Below are positions 26,501-34,205 of a stretch of 37,085 nucleotides of DNA, piece by piece; the stretch's first letter is position 1, and every line of letters starts with the position of its first letter. The DNA comes from Clostridia bacterium (GTDB lineage: Bacteria > Bacillota > Clostridia > Oscillospirales > CAG-272), in the NCBI GenBank assembly GCA_017501005.1, contig JAFVXT010000111.1, positions 1-37,085 on the forward strand. Reading direction: 5' to 3'. The position numbers were made by a program, and so were the translations under genes. The notes under the pieces were generated by a model. That model saw nothing but the letters and a program-made list of their open reading frames with translations. It made no database searches and was not told the origin of the DNA.

Positions 26501-27072
26501 ACGATATCGTGACCGCCTTTGAATCGGAGGCATCAAGTATGGAAAAGGCGCGGTATGCGGATAAGTCCATCGTGAATTTGGCAGGAATCATCACGCGCCG
26601 TACGAACAAGAGCACACGCAACGGTGCGGCAATGGCCTTTCTGACCTTGGAGGACCGTCGCGGATATGCAATTGACGTTGTGGTTTTTCCTAAAGTTTAC
26701 GAGCGCTATCAGACTGTTTTCTTTGAAGAATCCGCTGTTTCTATGCAAGGCCAGCTTTCTCTTGGTGACGGTGACGAAATTTCTTTGATTCTTTCTCACT
26801 GTGCGCCTCTCCTTGATAATGAATCCTTTGAAAAAAGAAATCAAGGCGAAAAAAGTAAAATCTATCTTCGGTTTCCCTCGTTTGACCACCCGTCGTTTTA
26901 TCAGGCAAACGAGCTTTGCCGTTCGGCAGGCGGCGGACCGCTTCAGGTTTTCTTTTATAACTCGGAAACCAAGCGCTATGCAACCTCGGATATCAAAAAC
27001 ATGCAGAATTCCAAAATGATCATTGAAAAGCTTGAAGAGTTGCTTGGAAAAAGCAACGTAGTGATTCAATGA
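23596..27072 (+). CDS. dnaE: DNA polymerase III subunit alpha
   Basis: C-family replicative polymerase. The PHP domain occupies about 1-280 with HLHVHSEYSLLDG at residues 5-17 and ALTDHGVMYGA. The polymerase active-site aspartates are D404 and D406 (PDFDTDF), with the third, D555, in KFDFLGL. GPGRGSGAGSLVAY lies near 365. Helix-hairpin-helix and OB-fold regions follow (about 800-1130). The 1158-residue length fits DnaE rather than PolC, because no exonuclease insertion is present. In Bacillota with both enzymes DnaE usually handles primer extension; whether PolC exists in this genome is unknown. AAAGGAG precedes ATG 23596. Confidence 0.97.
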   Translation: MDFVHLHVHSEYSLLDGACRIADLPRRAKECGHRAVALTDHGVMYGAVAFYRACKEENVKPIIGCEMYVAPRSRFLKEGRNDASGNHLILLVRNEIGYQNLIYLVSKAFTEGFYQKPRIDLELLSEHAEGLICLSACISGAIPTLILDGEIEKAEALALKMKAMFEPDCFYLEIQDHGLEEEHTVNRELIAMSHRLSIPLVATNDVHYSERRDAETQALLMCIQMNKVLSDGAPLGFETPDFYYKSTEEMAHIFRQVPEALENTVKIADMCSFEFSFDQTHLPTFPIPQGESHDAILSTLAKQGLARRKADGMLDLVAYTERDYEERLSYELSVIHEMGFDSYYLVVRDFIAFARSKGIPVGPGRGSGAGSLVAYCVGITNVDPLRYHLLFERFLNPERVSLPDFDTDFCYERREEVIAYVKEKYGADHVAQIVTFGTMAARAAVRDVGRAMGMAYADVDRVAKLIPHDLGMTLKAALENKELRALYDSSEDVRKLIDNAKSLEGMPRHASTHAAGVVITEKPLYHYVPLSTNGDSIVTQFDMDTDAMLGLVKFDFLGLRYLTIIADAEENIREKEPSFSVNSIPMDDAQTFSMLSDGNSDGVFQLESGGMKQVLMQLKPGCFEDIIAAIALFRPGPMDSIPTYIARKHGKESVTYATPELKEILDVTYGCIVYQEQVMQIFRRLAGYSLARADIVRRAMSKKKTAVLEAEMKQFIEGAKANGISEEIAREIFRDMEDFAKYAFNKSHATAYAVLSYQTAYLKAHYPKEFLAALMSSVMGQTEKLNDYIAECARLNIPVLAPDINESRLQFCVKGDHIRFGLLALKNIGRVLVDKIIAERENKRFDSFEDFVSRLCGRELALRQLETLIKCGAFDSFGYRRSQLLAVAEKTLLEIEASQKNKRDGQLDFFSCFEIEDAGTSSVEYPDIPEFSLKELLIFEKESAGMYFSGHLLDNFSHHIDSLKVDSLHDIVTAFESEASSMEKARYADKSIVNLAGIITRRTNKSTRNGAAMAFLTLEDRRGYAIDVVVFPKVYERYQTVFFEESAVSMQGQLSLGDGDEISLILSHCAPLLDNESFEKRNQGEKSKIYLRFPSFDHPSFYQANELCRSAGGGPLQVFFYNSETKRYATSDIKNMQNSKMIIEKLEELLGKSNVVIQ

Positions 27073-27094
27073 TCGAATCCTTAAAGTAAGGAAA

Positions 27095-27112
27095 CTTTCG
27101 CTTGCGCGAAAG
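27095..27112 (+). other. Hairpin before the DUF5711-like gene
   Basis: CTTTCGC (27095-27101) and GCGAAAG (27106-27112) form a perfect 7-bp stem with loop TTGC. No T-tract follows, so it is not a terminator. It lies between AAGGA (27088-27092) and the start codon at 27127. Confidence 0.6.
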
Positions 27113-27126
27113 CCACGGTTTGATTT

Positions 27127-28422
27127 ATGAAAAAAAGGCCTTTGGTTCCGCAAAGTGCGGGGGAGATCACCGACGTTTCGGTGCGTTTTCACCGCACGTG
27201 GGCGGAACGGTTTCGGCGCGCAAAATGGTTTGTTTTGCTTTTCTTGTTTATTTTCGTGCTTTTGATGCTACTTTTTTGCAAGGGAAGTATCAATTATGAG
27301 ACGTTCCTTTTTCTGTTGCGCGATTTAGATGCCGAATACCATGCAGATACCGACGAGGGCGGCATCGGCGTATATTATGACGCGGATACGCAAATGACCT
27401 GCCAGCTTTTTAAGGATCATTTGATTGTGATCGATACGCGACAGGTTTCCCTGTACGGTCTTTCCGGGTACCGTGTGTACTCATATAACCATCACTATAA
27501 AAATCCCGCCGTCGCGGTGTCAGACGGTTATTTTATCGTTTACGACCTTGGCGGATACGGCTTTTCCTTTTATAACGCGGTCGGACTTTTACATGAAAAT
27601 GACGACTATGATTTTCCCATTCTTGACGTTACGGTTGCCGATAACGGGACTTTTGGAGTTTTAACCAAAAATCAGACCTACCGCTCAACCGTTCAGCTTT
27701 ATGACAGCTCCTGCAAGCTGCTTGCCTCTTACCACACAATGCGCTACGTCACACGGATCAAGTTGAACGAAAATGCGTCCCGCATTCAGATTGCTTCGGT
27801 TTACATCGATTCCACAGATGCGGGCGGCAGTGAAAACGGTGTGCCGCGCATGGTACTGCAGGCCTATGAGGTGGGGAAGGACAAAGAGCTTTATTTTCTT
27901 GAATACCCCGAGGGAACGCTGACCGACGTTGCGTTATCCGCATCCTCCGTCATACCGATCGATATTTGCAATTTGAATAGCAGAACGGTTGGTGTACTGT
28001 GCAATAACGGCTTTTTGATCGCCTCAAACGGCGGAAAGCTGCGGCTCTTTTATTCGTTTCTGAATGATCTTCCCGCTTCTGTCGGCACGCTTTCATGTGC
28101 TGCCTTTGGGGAAGGTCAGGCGGCACTCCTTTTTCTTGATGCAGTCAATGAATCAAGAAAGCACCTTGTCGTTTTGAACAGTCAAGGATCGTTTGTGTAC
28201 GACAAGCCGATCGCCATTGATGACCATGTGATCCACATGTCGTATAAAGGCAGTACTTTGTTTTTGCTTTCCCCTTCGCATGTATATAAATTGGAGAAAA
28301 ACGGAAAACTGTCCTCAATAGCCCTTGGCGAACATAGCGAGATCGTCGGCTTTTGCGCATACGATTCGAAAACCGCCCTTGTCAGCTACGAAGAAAAGAC
28401 TGTGGCAATCACTTTTGATTGA
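27127..28422 (+). CDS. Membrane-anchored beta-propeller-like protein, DUF5711-like
   Basis: A 431-residue protein with a basic N-terminus, one transmembrane segment (about residues 34-51) and a large extracytoplasmic domain rich in short repeated beta-strand motifs (for example VAVSDGYFIVYDLGG, VTVADNGTFGVLT and LFLLSPSHVYKL). This pattern suggests a WD/PQQ-like beta-propeller. It resembles the clostridial family DUF5711, whose function is not known. No good ribosome site is close to ATG 27127; the nearest AAGGA is 34 bases upstream, beyond a hairpin, so translation may depend on dnaE coupling or on that structure. In-frame starts further down would delete the membrane anchor. It is followed by a CvpA-like gene and a Clp unfoldase. 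Confidence 0.78.
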   Translation: MKKRPLVPQSAGEITDVSVRFHRTWAERFRRAKWFVLLFLFIFVLLMLLFCKGSINYETFLFLLRDLDAEYHADTDEGGIGVYYDADTQMTCQLFKDHLIVIDTRQVSLYGLSGYRVYSYNHHYKNPAVAVSDGYFIVYDLGGYGFSFYNAVGLLHENDDYDFPILDVTVADNGTFGVLTKNQTYRSTVQLYDSSCKLLASYHTMRYVTRIKLNENASRIQIASVYIDSTDAGGSENGVPRMVLQAYEVGKDKELYFLEYPEGTLTDVALSASSVIPIDICNLNSRTVGVLCNNGFLIASNGGKLRLFYSFLNDLPASVGTLSCAAFGEGQAALLFLDAVNESRKHLVVLNSQGSFVYDKPIAIDDHVIHMSYKGSTLFLLSPSHVYKLEKNGKLSSIALGEHSEIVGFCAYDSKTALVSYEEKTVAITFD

Positions 28423-28492
28423 TCTTTTCCATCAAACAAGTCATTTTTAGTTCGTTCGTTATCTGATCTGATTGAATTTCGGAGGAATATTT

Positions 28493-29155
28493 ATGGCTTT
28501 CATATTTGATTTGTTGCTTCTTTCTTTTTTGCTTTTGATCGTTGTCTTTGATACGAAAAAAGGCTTTTTGCGTGCGTCGGTCGGCTTCGCACGTATTTTG
28601 ATCGCGCTTCTTATAGCCGTTTTGCTATCAGGCTTTTTGGCTACGGTCATCGATCGGCTTTGGATGTATCCCGCAGTGCACAGCGCCATTCAAAATGCAC
28701 TGGAATCGAATGGGGTTATCGAAGGGGCGGCCATTGTATCGTCCCTTCCGCTCGGCTTGCGTGCCATTGCGGCTCTTGGAGGAATCGACTTACGTGCCAT
28801 TGCGGATTCCTCTGTCACAACTGAGCTTTCCGAGGCGTTGGCACGCCCGATCGCGCACTGCATTTCGGCAACCGTTTCCTTTCTCTTTTTGCTGATCGTT
28901 TCTTATTTCGCGCTGAAGCTTTTGGTTCCTTTGCTTTCGAAAGCCATTCGCACATGTTCGCTTTTGAAGGCGGCAGATACGGTTGGCGGCTTGCTTTTCG
29001 GCATTTTTCATGCCTTTCTTCTCGGCTGGGCAGTTTCTTTTGCCGCAGGCTTTATCTTGTCCTTGTTCGGCTCTTCGCTTGATGAAACTTACGTGATTCG
29101 CTTCTTCAATCACGTGTCGCCCATCAAGACAATTCTTTGGATCTTTCTTCGGTAA
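28493..29155 (+). CDS. CvpA-family membrane protein
   Basis: A 220-residue integral membrane protein with four predicted helices (about 3-22, 32-52, 122-146 and 165-190). It shows the CvpA-like pattern of an early Asp followed by a KGFLRA turn, and a late GGLLFGIFHAFLLGW. CvpA proteins were named for colicin V production but have wider, poorly defined envelope roles. The start ATG 28493 has GGAGGA at 28482-28487; an extension to 28472 would include that ribosome site and is rejected. The 70-base gap after the DUF5711-like gene holds no terminator. Confidence 0.72.
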   Translation: MAFIFDLLLLSFLLLIVVFDTKKGFLRASVGFARILIALLIAVLLSGFLATVIDRLWMYPAVHSAIQNALESNGVIEGAAIVSSLPLGLRAIAALGGIDLRAIADSSVTTELSEALARPIAHCISATVSFLFLLIVSYFALKLLVPLLSKAIRTCSLLKAADTVGGLLFGIFHAFLLGWAVSFAAGFILSLFGSSLDETYVIRFFNHVSPIKTILWIFLR

Positions 29156-29188
29156 TCGGCCGAAGCTTTAAAATATGGAGTAAATTTT

Positions 29189-31507
29189 ATGGAAATGCAA
29201 ATGTGTTCAAGATGCCACAAGCGTGTGGCGGTTGTGTATATCACAAAATTTGAAAACGGCGAAACCGTCAATGAAGGGCTTTGTCTACCTTGCGCCAAGG
29301 CGCTTGGCATCAAGCCCGTGAATGATATGATCGAAAAAATGGGAATCTCAGACGAAGAGATGGAGCGCATGAGCGGCGAGATGGAGGGTGTCGTTCAAAG
29401 TCTGATCGAATCGCAAGACGATCATGAGGACGGCGGTGCGCCTGCCATCGATTTTCCCAAGCTTTTTCAAAACATGGGATTCCCCATAACGCCAAATCCT
29501 TCCGCTGAAGCACCGATGGGCGGTGCGAAAGGAGGAAAGGAGCGCCCGAAAAACAAAAAGCAGGACGATAACCGTAAGTTTTTGAAGAATTATTGCCGTA
29601 ATCTGACCGATCTTGCAAAAGCGGGTAAAATCGACCGCATCGTCGGGCGCGATCAGGAGCTTGAGCGTGTGATCCACGTCCTTTCCCGCCGCCAGAAGAA
29701 CAATCCTTGCCTGATTGGTGAGCCCGGCGTCGGTAAGACCGCCATTGCCGAGGCACTTGCCATGCGGATCGTCGAGGGGCGCGTGCCGCACCGTTTGCGC
29801 AATGCAGAGGTTATGCTGCTTGATTTGACGGCGCTTCTTGCGGGAACTCAATTTCGCGGACAATTCGAATCCCGCGTGCTGGGCCTTCTTTCCGAAATCA
29901 AAAACGCGGGCAATATCATTCTTGTGATCGATGAGGTACACAATCTTGTCGGTGCAGGCGGTGATGCGGAGGGCAGCATGAATGCGGCCAACATCATGAA
30001 GCCCGCACTTTCGCGCGGTGAGATTCAGGTAATCGGTGCTACGACAATGGCGGAATACCGCCGCCACATTGAAAAGGACAGCGCACTTGAACGCCGTTTT
30101 CAGCCAATCGTTGTCAACGAGCCTTCAATTGAAGATACCGTCAAGGTTTTGCTCGGTATCAAGCAGTATTACGAAGAGTATCACGGCATTGCAATCCCCG
30201 ACCATCTTGTGCGCCGCATCGTTTTGCTTTCCGAACGCTATATCACCGATCGCTTTTTGCCCGATAAAGCCATTGATTTGCTTGATGAGGCGGCGGCCAG
30301 ACGTGCCCTTGCCTCTCCGTGTATCAGCGAGAAAAAAGAAACCGAATCGGCGCTGCATTCCTTGATTACAGAAAGAGAAGAGCTGTCCGTCAAAGCGGAA
30401 AGTCCCGATGCCACCGACGAAACATATAAGCTTTTTGCCGACGTCAAGGTCAGAGAACTGCAAATGACCGAAAAATTAAGAGCACTTGAAGCCGAATGTG
30501 CCAAAATTGCTTTAAGCAGTGAGGACATTGCGCACGTGCTTGAGGTATGGACGGGCATTCCTGCCGCTTCGATCGATGCACAGGAATTTGAAAGACTGTT
30601 TGGGCTTGAGGAACGGATCTCTTCGCACGTGATCGGTCAAAAAGAGGCGGTGAGCGCTGTTGTTCGCGCGATCAAGAGAAAACGCGCAGGCGTTTCTTAT
30701 CGGAAAACACCGGTTTCCTTCATTTTTGCAGGCCCTACGGGTGTGGGAAAAACCGAGCTTGTCAAGGTCTTGGCCAAGGATCTTTTCGATCGTCCGGAAT
30801 CTTTGATTCGATTGGATATGTCGGAATTTATGGAAAAGCATGCTGTTTCGAGAATTGTAGGTGCCCCTCCCGGATACGTTGGCTATGACGATGCGGGACA
30901 GTTGACCGAAAAAATCAGACGGCATCCGTATTCTGTCGTTCTTTTTGATGAGATCGAAAAAGCGCATCCCGACGTCATGAATATTCTTTTACAGGTATTG
31001 GACGAGGGAAAGATCACGGATGCGGCCGGTCGTCAGATCAATTTTGAGAATACCGTAATCGTCATGACAACAAATGCCGGTGCTGACCGCTCGTCTGCCG
31101 TCACAGGCTTTTCTCTTGATGAAAAAGTCGACCATGCGGGACATGAACGCACCGAACGTGCACTTTCCGAATTTCTGCGTCCCGAGTTTTTGAACCGCAT
31201 TGACGAAATCATTACCTTCAGGCATTTGGATAAAGAGGATTTTGCAGTCATTGCAGCTCTTCGCATGCGTGAGCTTGCGGAGGCACTTGAGGAAAAGGAT
31301 ATCACGCTTTCTTATGACGATGGCGTATTGAAGGTGATTGCCGAACAATCTTATTCCCATAAATACGGCGCGCGGCATATGCAACGCTATTTGCGTCATC
31401 ACGTTGAAGACGTTTTGGCGGAAAAATTGATTGCCTCATACACGCAGTCGATCACGCGCGTGCATATTTCGGCAGAAAATGATAACTTGGTCATTTCCTG
31501 TCTTTGA
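29189..31507 (+). CDS. clpE: ClpE-like AAA+ unfoldase with N-terminal zinc finger
   Basis: Hsp100 chaperone that unfolds proteins, normally for ClpP. The N-terminus carries a zinc finger, C6xxC9 and C32xxC35, as in ClpE and McsA, followed by an acidic and basic linker (about 45-130) instead of Clp-N repeats. AAA domain 1 has Walker A GEPGVGKT (177-184) and a Walker B LVIDEVHN. A coiled-coil middle domain spans about 380-435. AAA domain 2 has Walker A GPTGVGKT (515-522) and VVLFDEIEKAH. The 772-residue length is longer than B. subtilis ClpE. The loop that normally reads (I/L/V)GF for ClpP docking reads VTGF (638-641). No CtsR-type operator is seen; it is an internal gene of the long operon. 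GGAG lies eight bases before the ATG. Confidence 0.85.
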   Translation: MEMQMCSRCHKRVAVVYITKFENGETVNEGLCLPCAKALGIKPVNDMIEKMGISDEEMERMSGEMEGVVQSLIESQDDHEDGGAPAIDFPKLFQNMGFPITPNPSAEAPMGGAKGGKERPKNKKQDDNRKFLKNYCRNLTDLAKAGKIDRIVGRDQELERVIHVLSRRQKNNPCLIGEPGVGKTAIAEALAMRIVEGRVPHRLRNAEVMLLDLTALLAGTQFRGQFESRVLGLLSEIKNAGNIILVIDEVHNLVGAGGDAEGSMNAANIMKPALSRGEIQVIGATTMAEYRRHIEKDSALERRFQPIVVNEPSIEDTVKVLLGIKQYYEEYHGIAIPDHLVRRIVLLSERYITDRFLPDKAIDLLDEAAARRALASPCISEKKETESALHSLITEREELSVKAESPDATDETYKLFADVKVRELQMTEKLRALEAECAKIALSSEDIAHVLEVWTGIPAASIDAQEFERLFGLEERISSHVIGQKEAVSAVVRAIKRKRAGVSYRKTPVSFIFAGPTGVGKTELVKVLAKDLFDRPESLIRLDMSEFMEKHAVSRIVGAPPGYVGYDDAGQLTEKIRRHPYSVVLFDEIEKAHPDVMNILLQVLDEGKITDAAGRQINFENTVIVMTTNAGADRSSAVTGFSLDEKVDHAGHERTERALSEFLRPEFLNRIDEIITFRHLDKEDFAVIAALRMRELAEALEEKDITLSYDDGVLKVIAEQSYSHKYGARHMQRYLRHHVEDVLAEKLIASYTQSITRVHISAENDNLVISCL

Positions 31508-31530
31508 TTTTTCGTAAAATTGGAGTTTTT

Positions 31531-34179
31531 ATGAATTGGAGTACGCAAAAGGCTTCCGAGGTTGAGCGGATTTTGTCAACAGATGTGAAAAACGGTCTGA
31601 CCTCAAAGATTGCCGCTCTTCGTTTGAAAGAGGAAGGAAAAAACTTTTTGGATCGTTCGCTTGACGTTACGCCGGCGTCGTCGTTGCAAAGTGCTTTCTT
31701 TGATGCGGCGCACCTGCCGATCCTTTGTGCGATCGTCATGAGCTTTTCATATGTGTCTTTCTTTTTCGGCTTTCTTGCTTTTTTGATCTGGGGCCTCTTT
31801 ATGGTGCTGTATTGCTTTTTCCATTGGCGTGCAAAACGCCGAATCGCTCGCGCGGCGATGATGTCTATCCCGCCCGTCCGTGTTTTGCGCGATGGAAAAA
31901 TAGGCTATCTTCAGCCGCATCTTCTCGTGCGTGGCGATGTGTTTTTTCTTGAAGAAGGGGACACTGTGCCTTGCGATGCCTATATTCTCGAAGCCGACGC
32001 CTTGAGGGTTTATGAGGCCAAGGCCTTTGTCGGCGGCGGACAAGCATACAAAAACGCGCAAGTGACAGATGCGGGTGAAAAAGCGTATGCCGCTATGCAC
32101 AATATGCTTTTTGCAACCTCTGAAATCCTTTCCGGTACGTGCAAGGCCGTTTGCACGGCAAGCGGTCGCTATACGCTGGCAGTAAGGGAAAACCGCGTTT
32201 CTTCAATGTACGGCGGTACGACTCCCGATTTTGTACGGAAAATCAAAAAAAGGATCAGTCCGATCCTTTATCTTTTGACGATCCTTTGCTTGGCGATTCT
32301 TGTTTTGGGCTTCGTTTACGGAAAGCAAAGCGTTTTTCATGCGTTCTTTGCTTCTGCCGCCTGCATTTCTTCACTTTTGTTTGCTTGTACCGACGGTATG
32401 GCAACGATTGGCTACAGTCTGTCGCTTGACCATCTTCGGCGCAAAAAGCATGCGCGCGCTCTTCTTAAAAATCCCTTATTGCCCGATCTTTTACCACGAT
32501 TGGATTGCATTTTCATCGATACGCAGCTGATGTTCGATGCGGATTCTCTTGCTGTGCAATCAATTCATACTGCATGGAAACGCTATCGCGCAGACGACAT
32601 CGACAGCATGAAAAACGACGGTATTGACCGTTGGCTTGCGTATGCTGCGGCACTTGATGCTTGCGTTGTGGCCGAAAGCAACACGGACGGGGCGGCGCGC
32701 TCATTTTCGACCTCTTCCGAAAAAAGTGCCATGCGCAGATTCTACGCAAAAAACGGCGCGTCCTCTCCTCTTGATTTAAAAACCATTTCTTTTCGACCAA
32801 GTGAAAACGATTTATATTACGATTCCGTGCTTCTTGCGGACGAGGACGGCGGTATGATCGTTTCGTCGGGCGATGCCTTAACTCTTTTGAGATCATGCAC
32901 CAATCTGCAAAACGGCGAACGAAAAGAACCGCTTTCCGAGTCCTTGCGCACTAAAATCATTGACGAAATCTCACTGCTTCGCCAACAGGGACGGCGGGTG
33001 ATTGCATATGCGGCAATCAGAAGCGAGGAGCAATCAACGACACATTCGCCCCTGATGCCTCGGAGCATGACCTTGCTTTTCTACGTGGCTTTCCATAAAC
33101 GCGAAAGCGGATCAATTGAGAAATTTTTTGATCAGTGCGCAAAAAGAAAGCTTGAACCGATCGTTTTCCACGAGGGAAGTGTGGAAAGCGCCCGCCTTCT
33201 GATCGGCGAGCATCCTCTTTTGCAAAATGCCCGTATATGCGACGGTCGGCAAATTCCGTCAAGCTGTTCCGATTACGCCGCACTGATCGATAGCTATGAA
33301 ATCTTTGCTTGCTTTTCCACCGAGCAAAAGCAAAGGCTTTTCCGTGAATTGATCGACAGAAAATTCAAGGTTGGTATTCTGGCAAGAAGCAATGAAGATA
33401 TTCCGCTTTTGAAGGACGCGCACGTCGTTTTTTTGCAGACATCATCGAATGACGCCTTTGTTAAGATGACAAACGAGCCTTCAAATCTTGAGAAAAAACA
33501 CCGCTTGATGAAGGAAAGCGACGTGCTTATCGATTCCAGCATCAATGCGATCTCCGATGCAGTGGAAGCGGCCTATGATTATAAAAGAAATCTGCTTGCC
33601 TCTTTTACATATCTGACAGGGATGATCACGTTGCGCATTTTGCTTTGCTTGATTGGCTCTTTGTACGGCTTTTCCATGGTTTCATTGCTCGGATTGCTCA
33701 TTTTTAATTTTCTCTTTGATGCGCTGATCGTTTTTCATTTGCTTTTCGGCTCTTTGAAGAAAGATGCGATCCCCCTTACGTTTATACCGAACCTTCGCCA
33801 TGCTCTCAAGCACAGTCTGAATTTCTTTATGCCGATTTTGATTCTGTGCGCTTGCTTGGCCGTGGCATTTCCGTTGCTTGTGCATTATGTGCAGGGATTT
33901 GATTCCGGCGCAATGGCACTTGCCGTCTTGTGGATATTGACTGTTTTACCCATACTTTATGCACGGCTTGGATTTTCTATCCGCTTCTTATCACTCACAA
34001 AAAAGAGGTTTCTTCCGATCCTTCTTTTAGTATCACTCTTCAGTGCATTGCCTTTTATATCAACACTGTTCGGTGTTTCTTTCCATTGGCTTTCTCCCCT
34101 GATCACAATACTGTCCGTAGCACTTTTTGCGTTGCTTCAGACTTTGTCTATCAGGCGGGAAAATAAATACAAACAATAA
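31531..34179 (+). CDS. Degenerate P-type ATPase (probable pseudo-ATPase)
   Basis: An 882-residue membrane protein with P2-type ATPase architecture: a cation-ATPase N-terminal region (about 1-50), two helices, an actuator domain (about 100-215), two helices, a P/N cytoplasmic part (about 320-670) and six C-terminal helices. Catalytic motifs are replaced: TGES by VGGG (167-170), PEGL by TDGM (287-290), DKTGT by DTQLM (D330 kept, lysine lost), KGA by SGD (446-448), DPPR by HKRE (522-525), TGD by HEG (547-549), and GDGxND by ARSNED (618-623). Fold-marking residues remain, such as STEQK (596-600), DxPxLK after the hinge, and NxxxD in M6 (N726, D730). ATP-driven transport therefore seems unlikely. 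ATG 31531 follows TTGGAG at good spacing. It sits 23 bases after clpE and 26 before the Mrp-type gene. Its function is unknown. Confidence 0.88.
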   Translation: MNWSTQKASEVERILSTDVKNGLTSKIAALRLKEEGKNFLDRSLDVTPASSLQSAFFDAAHLPILCAIVMSFSYVSFFFGFLAFLIWGLFMVLYCFFHWRAKRRIARAAMMSIPPVRVLRDGKIGYLQPHLLVRGDVFFLEEGDTVPCDAYILEADALRVYEAKAFVGGGQAYKNAQVTDAGEKAYAAMHNMLFATSEILSGTCKAVCTASGRYTLAVRENRVSSMYGGTTPDFVRKIKKRISPILYLLTILCLAILVLGFVYGKQSVFHAFFASAACISSLLFACTDGMATIGYSLSLDHLRRKKHARALLKNPLLPDLLPRLDCIFIDTQLMFDADSLAVQSIHTAWKRYRADDIDSMKNDGIDRWLAYAAALDACVVAESNTDGAARSFSTSSEKSAMRRFYAKNGASSPLDLKTISFRPSENDLYYDSVLLADEDGGMIVSSGDALTLLRSCTNLQNGERKEPLSESLRTKIIDEISLLRQQGRRVIAYAAIRSEEQSTTHSPLMPRSMTLLFYVAFHKRESGSIEKFFDQCAKRKLEPIVFHEGSVESARLLIGEHPLLQNARICDGRQIPSSCSDYAALIDSYEIFACFSTEQKQRLFRELIDRKFKVGILARSNEDIPLLKDAHVVFLQTSSNDAFVKMTNEPSNLEKKHRLMKESDVLIDSSINAISDAVEAAYDYKRNLLASFTYLTGMITLRILLCLIGSLYGFSMVSLLGLLIFNFLFDALIVFHLLFGSLKKDAIPLTFIPNLRHALKHSLNFFMPILILCACLAVAFPLLVHYVQGFDSGAMALAVLWILTVLPILYARLGFSIRFLSLTKKRFLPILLLVSLFSALPFISTLFGVSFHWLSPLITILSVALFALLQTLSIRRENKYKQ

Positions 34180-34205
34180 TTTTAAAGAAAAAAAGGAGTT
34201 AAATT

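Noticed and set aside
27095..27112. Terminator after dnaE
   Set aside because: The hairpin is perfect but is followed by CCACGG, not a T-run.
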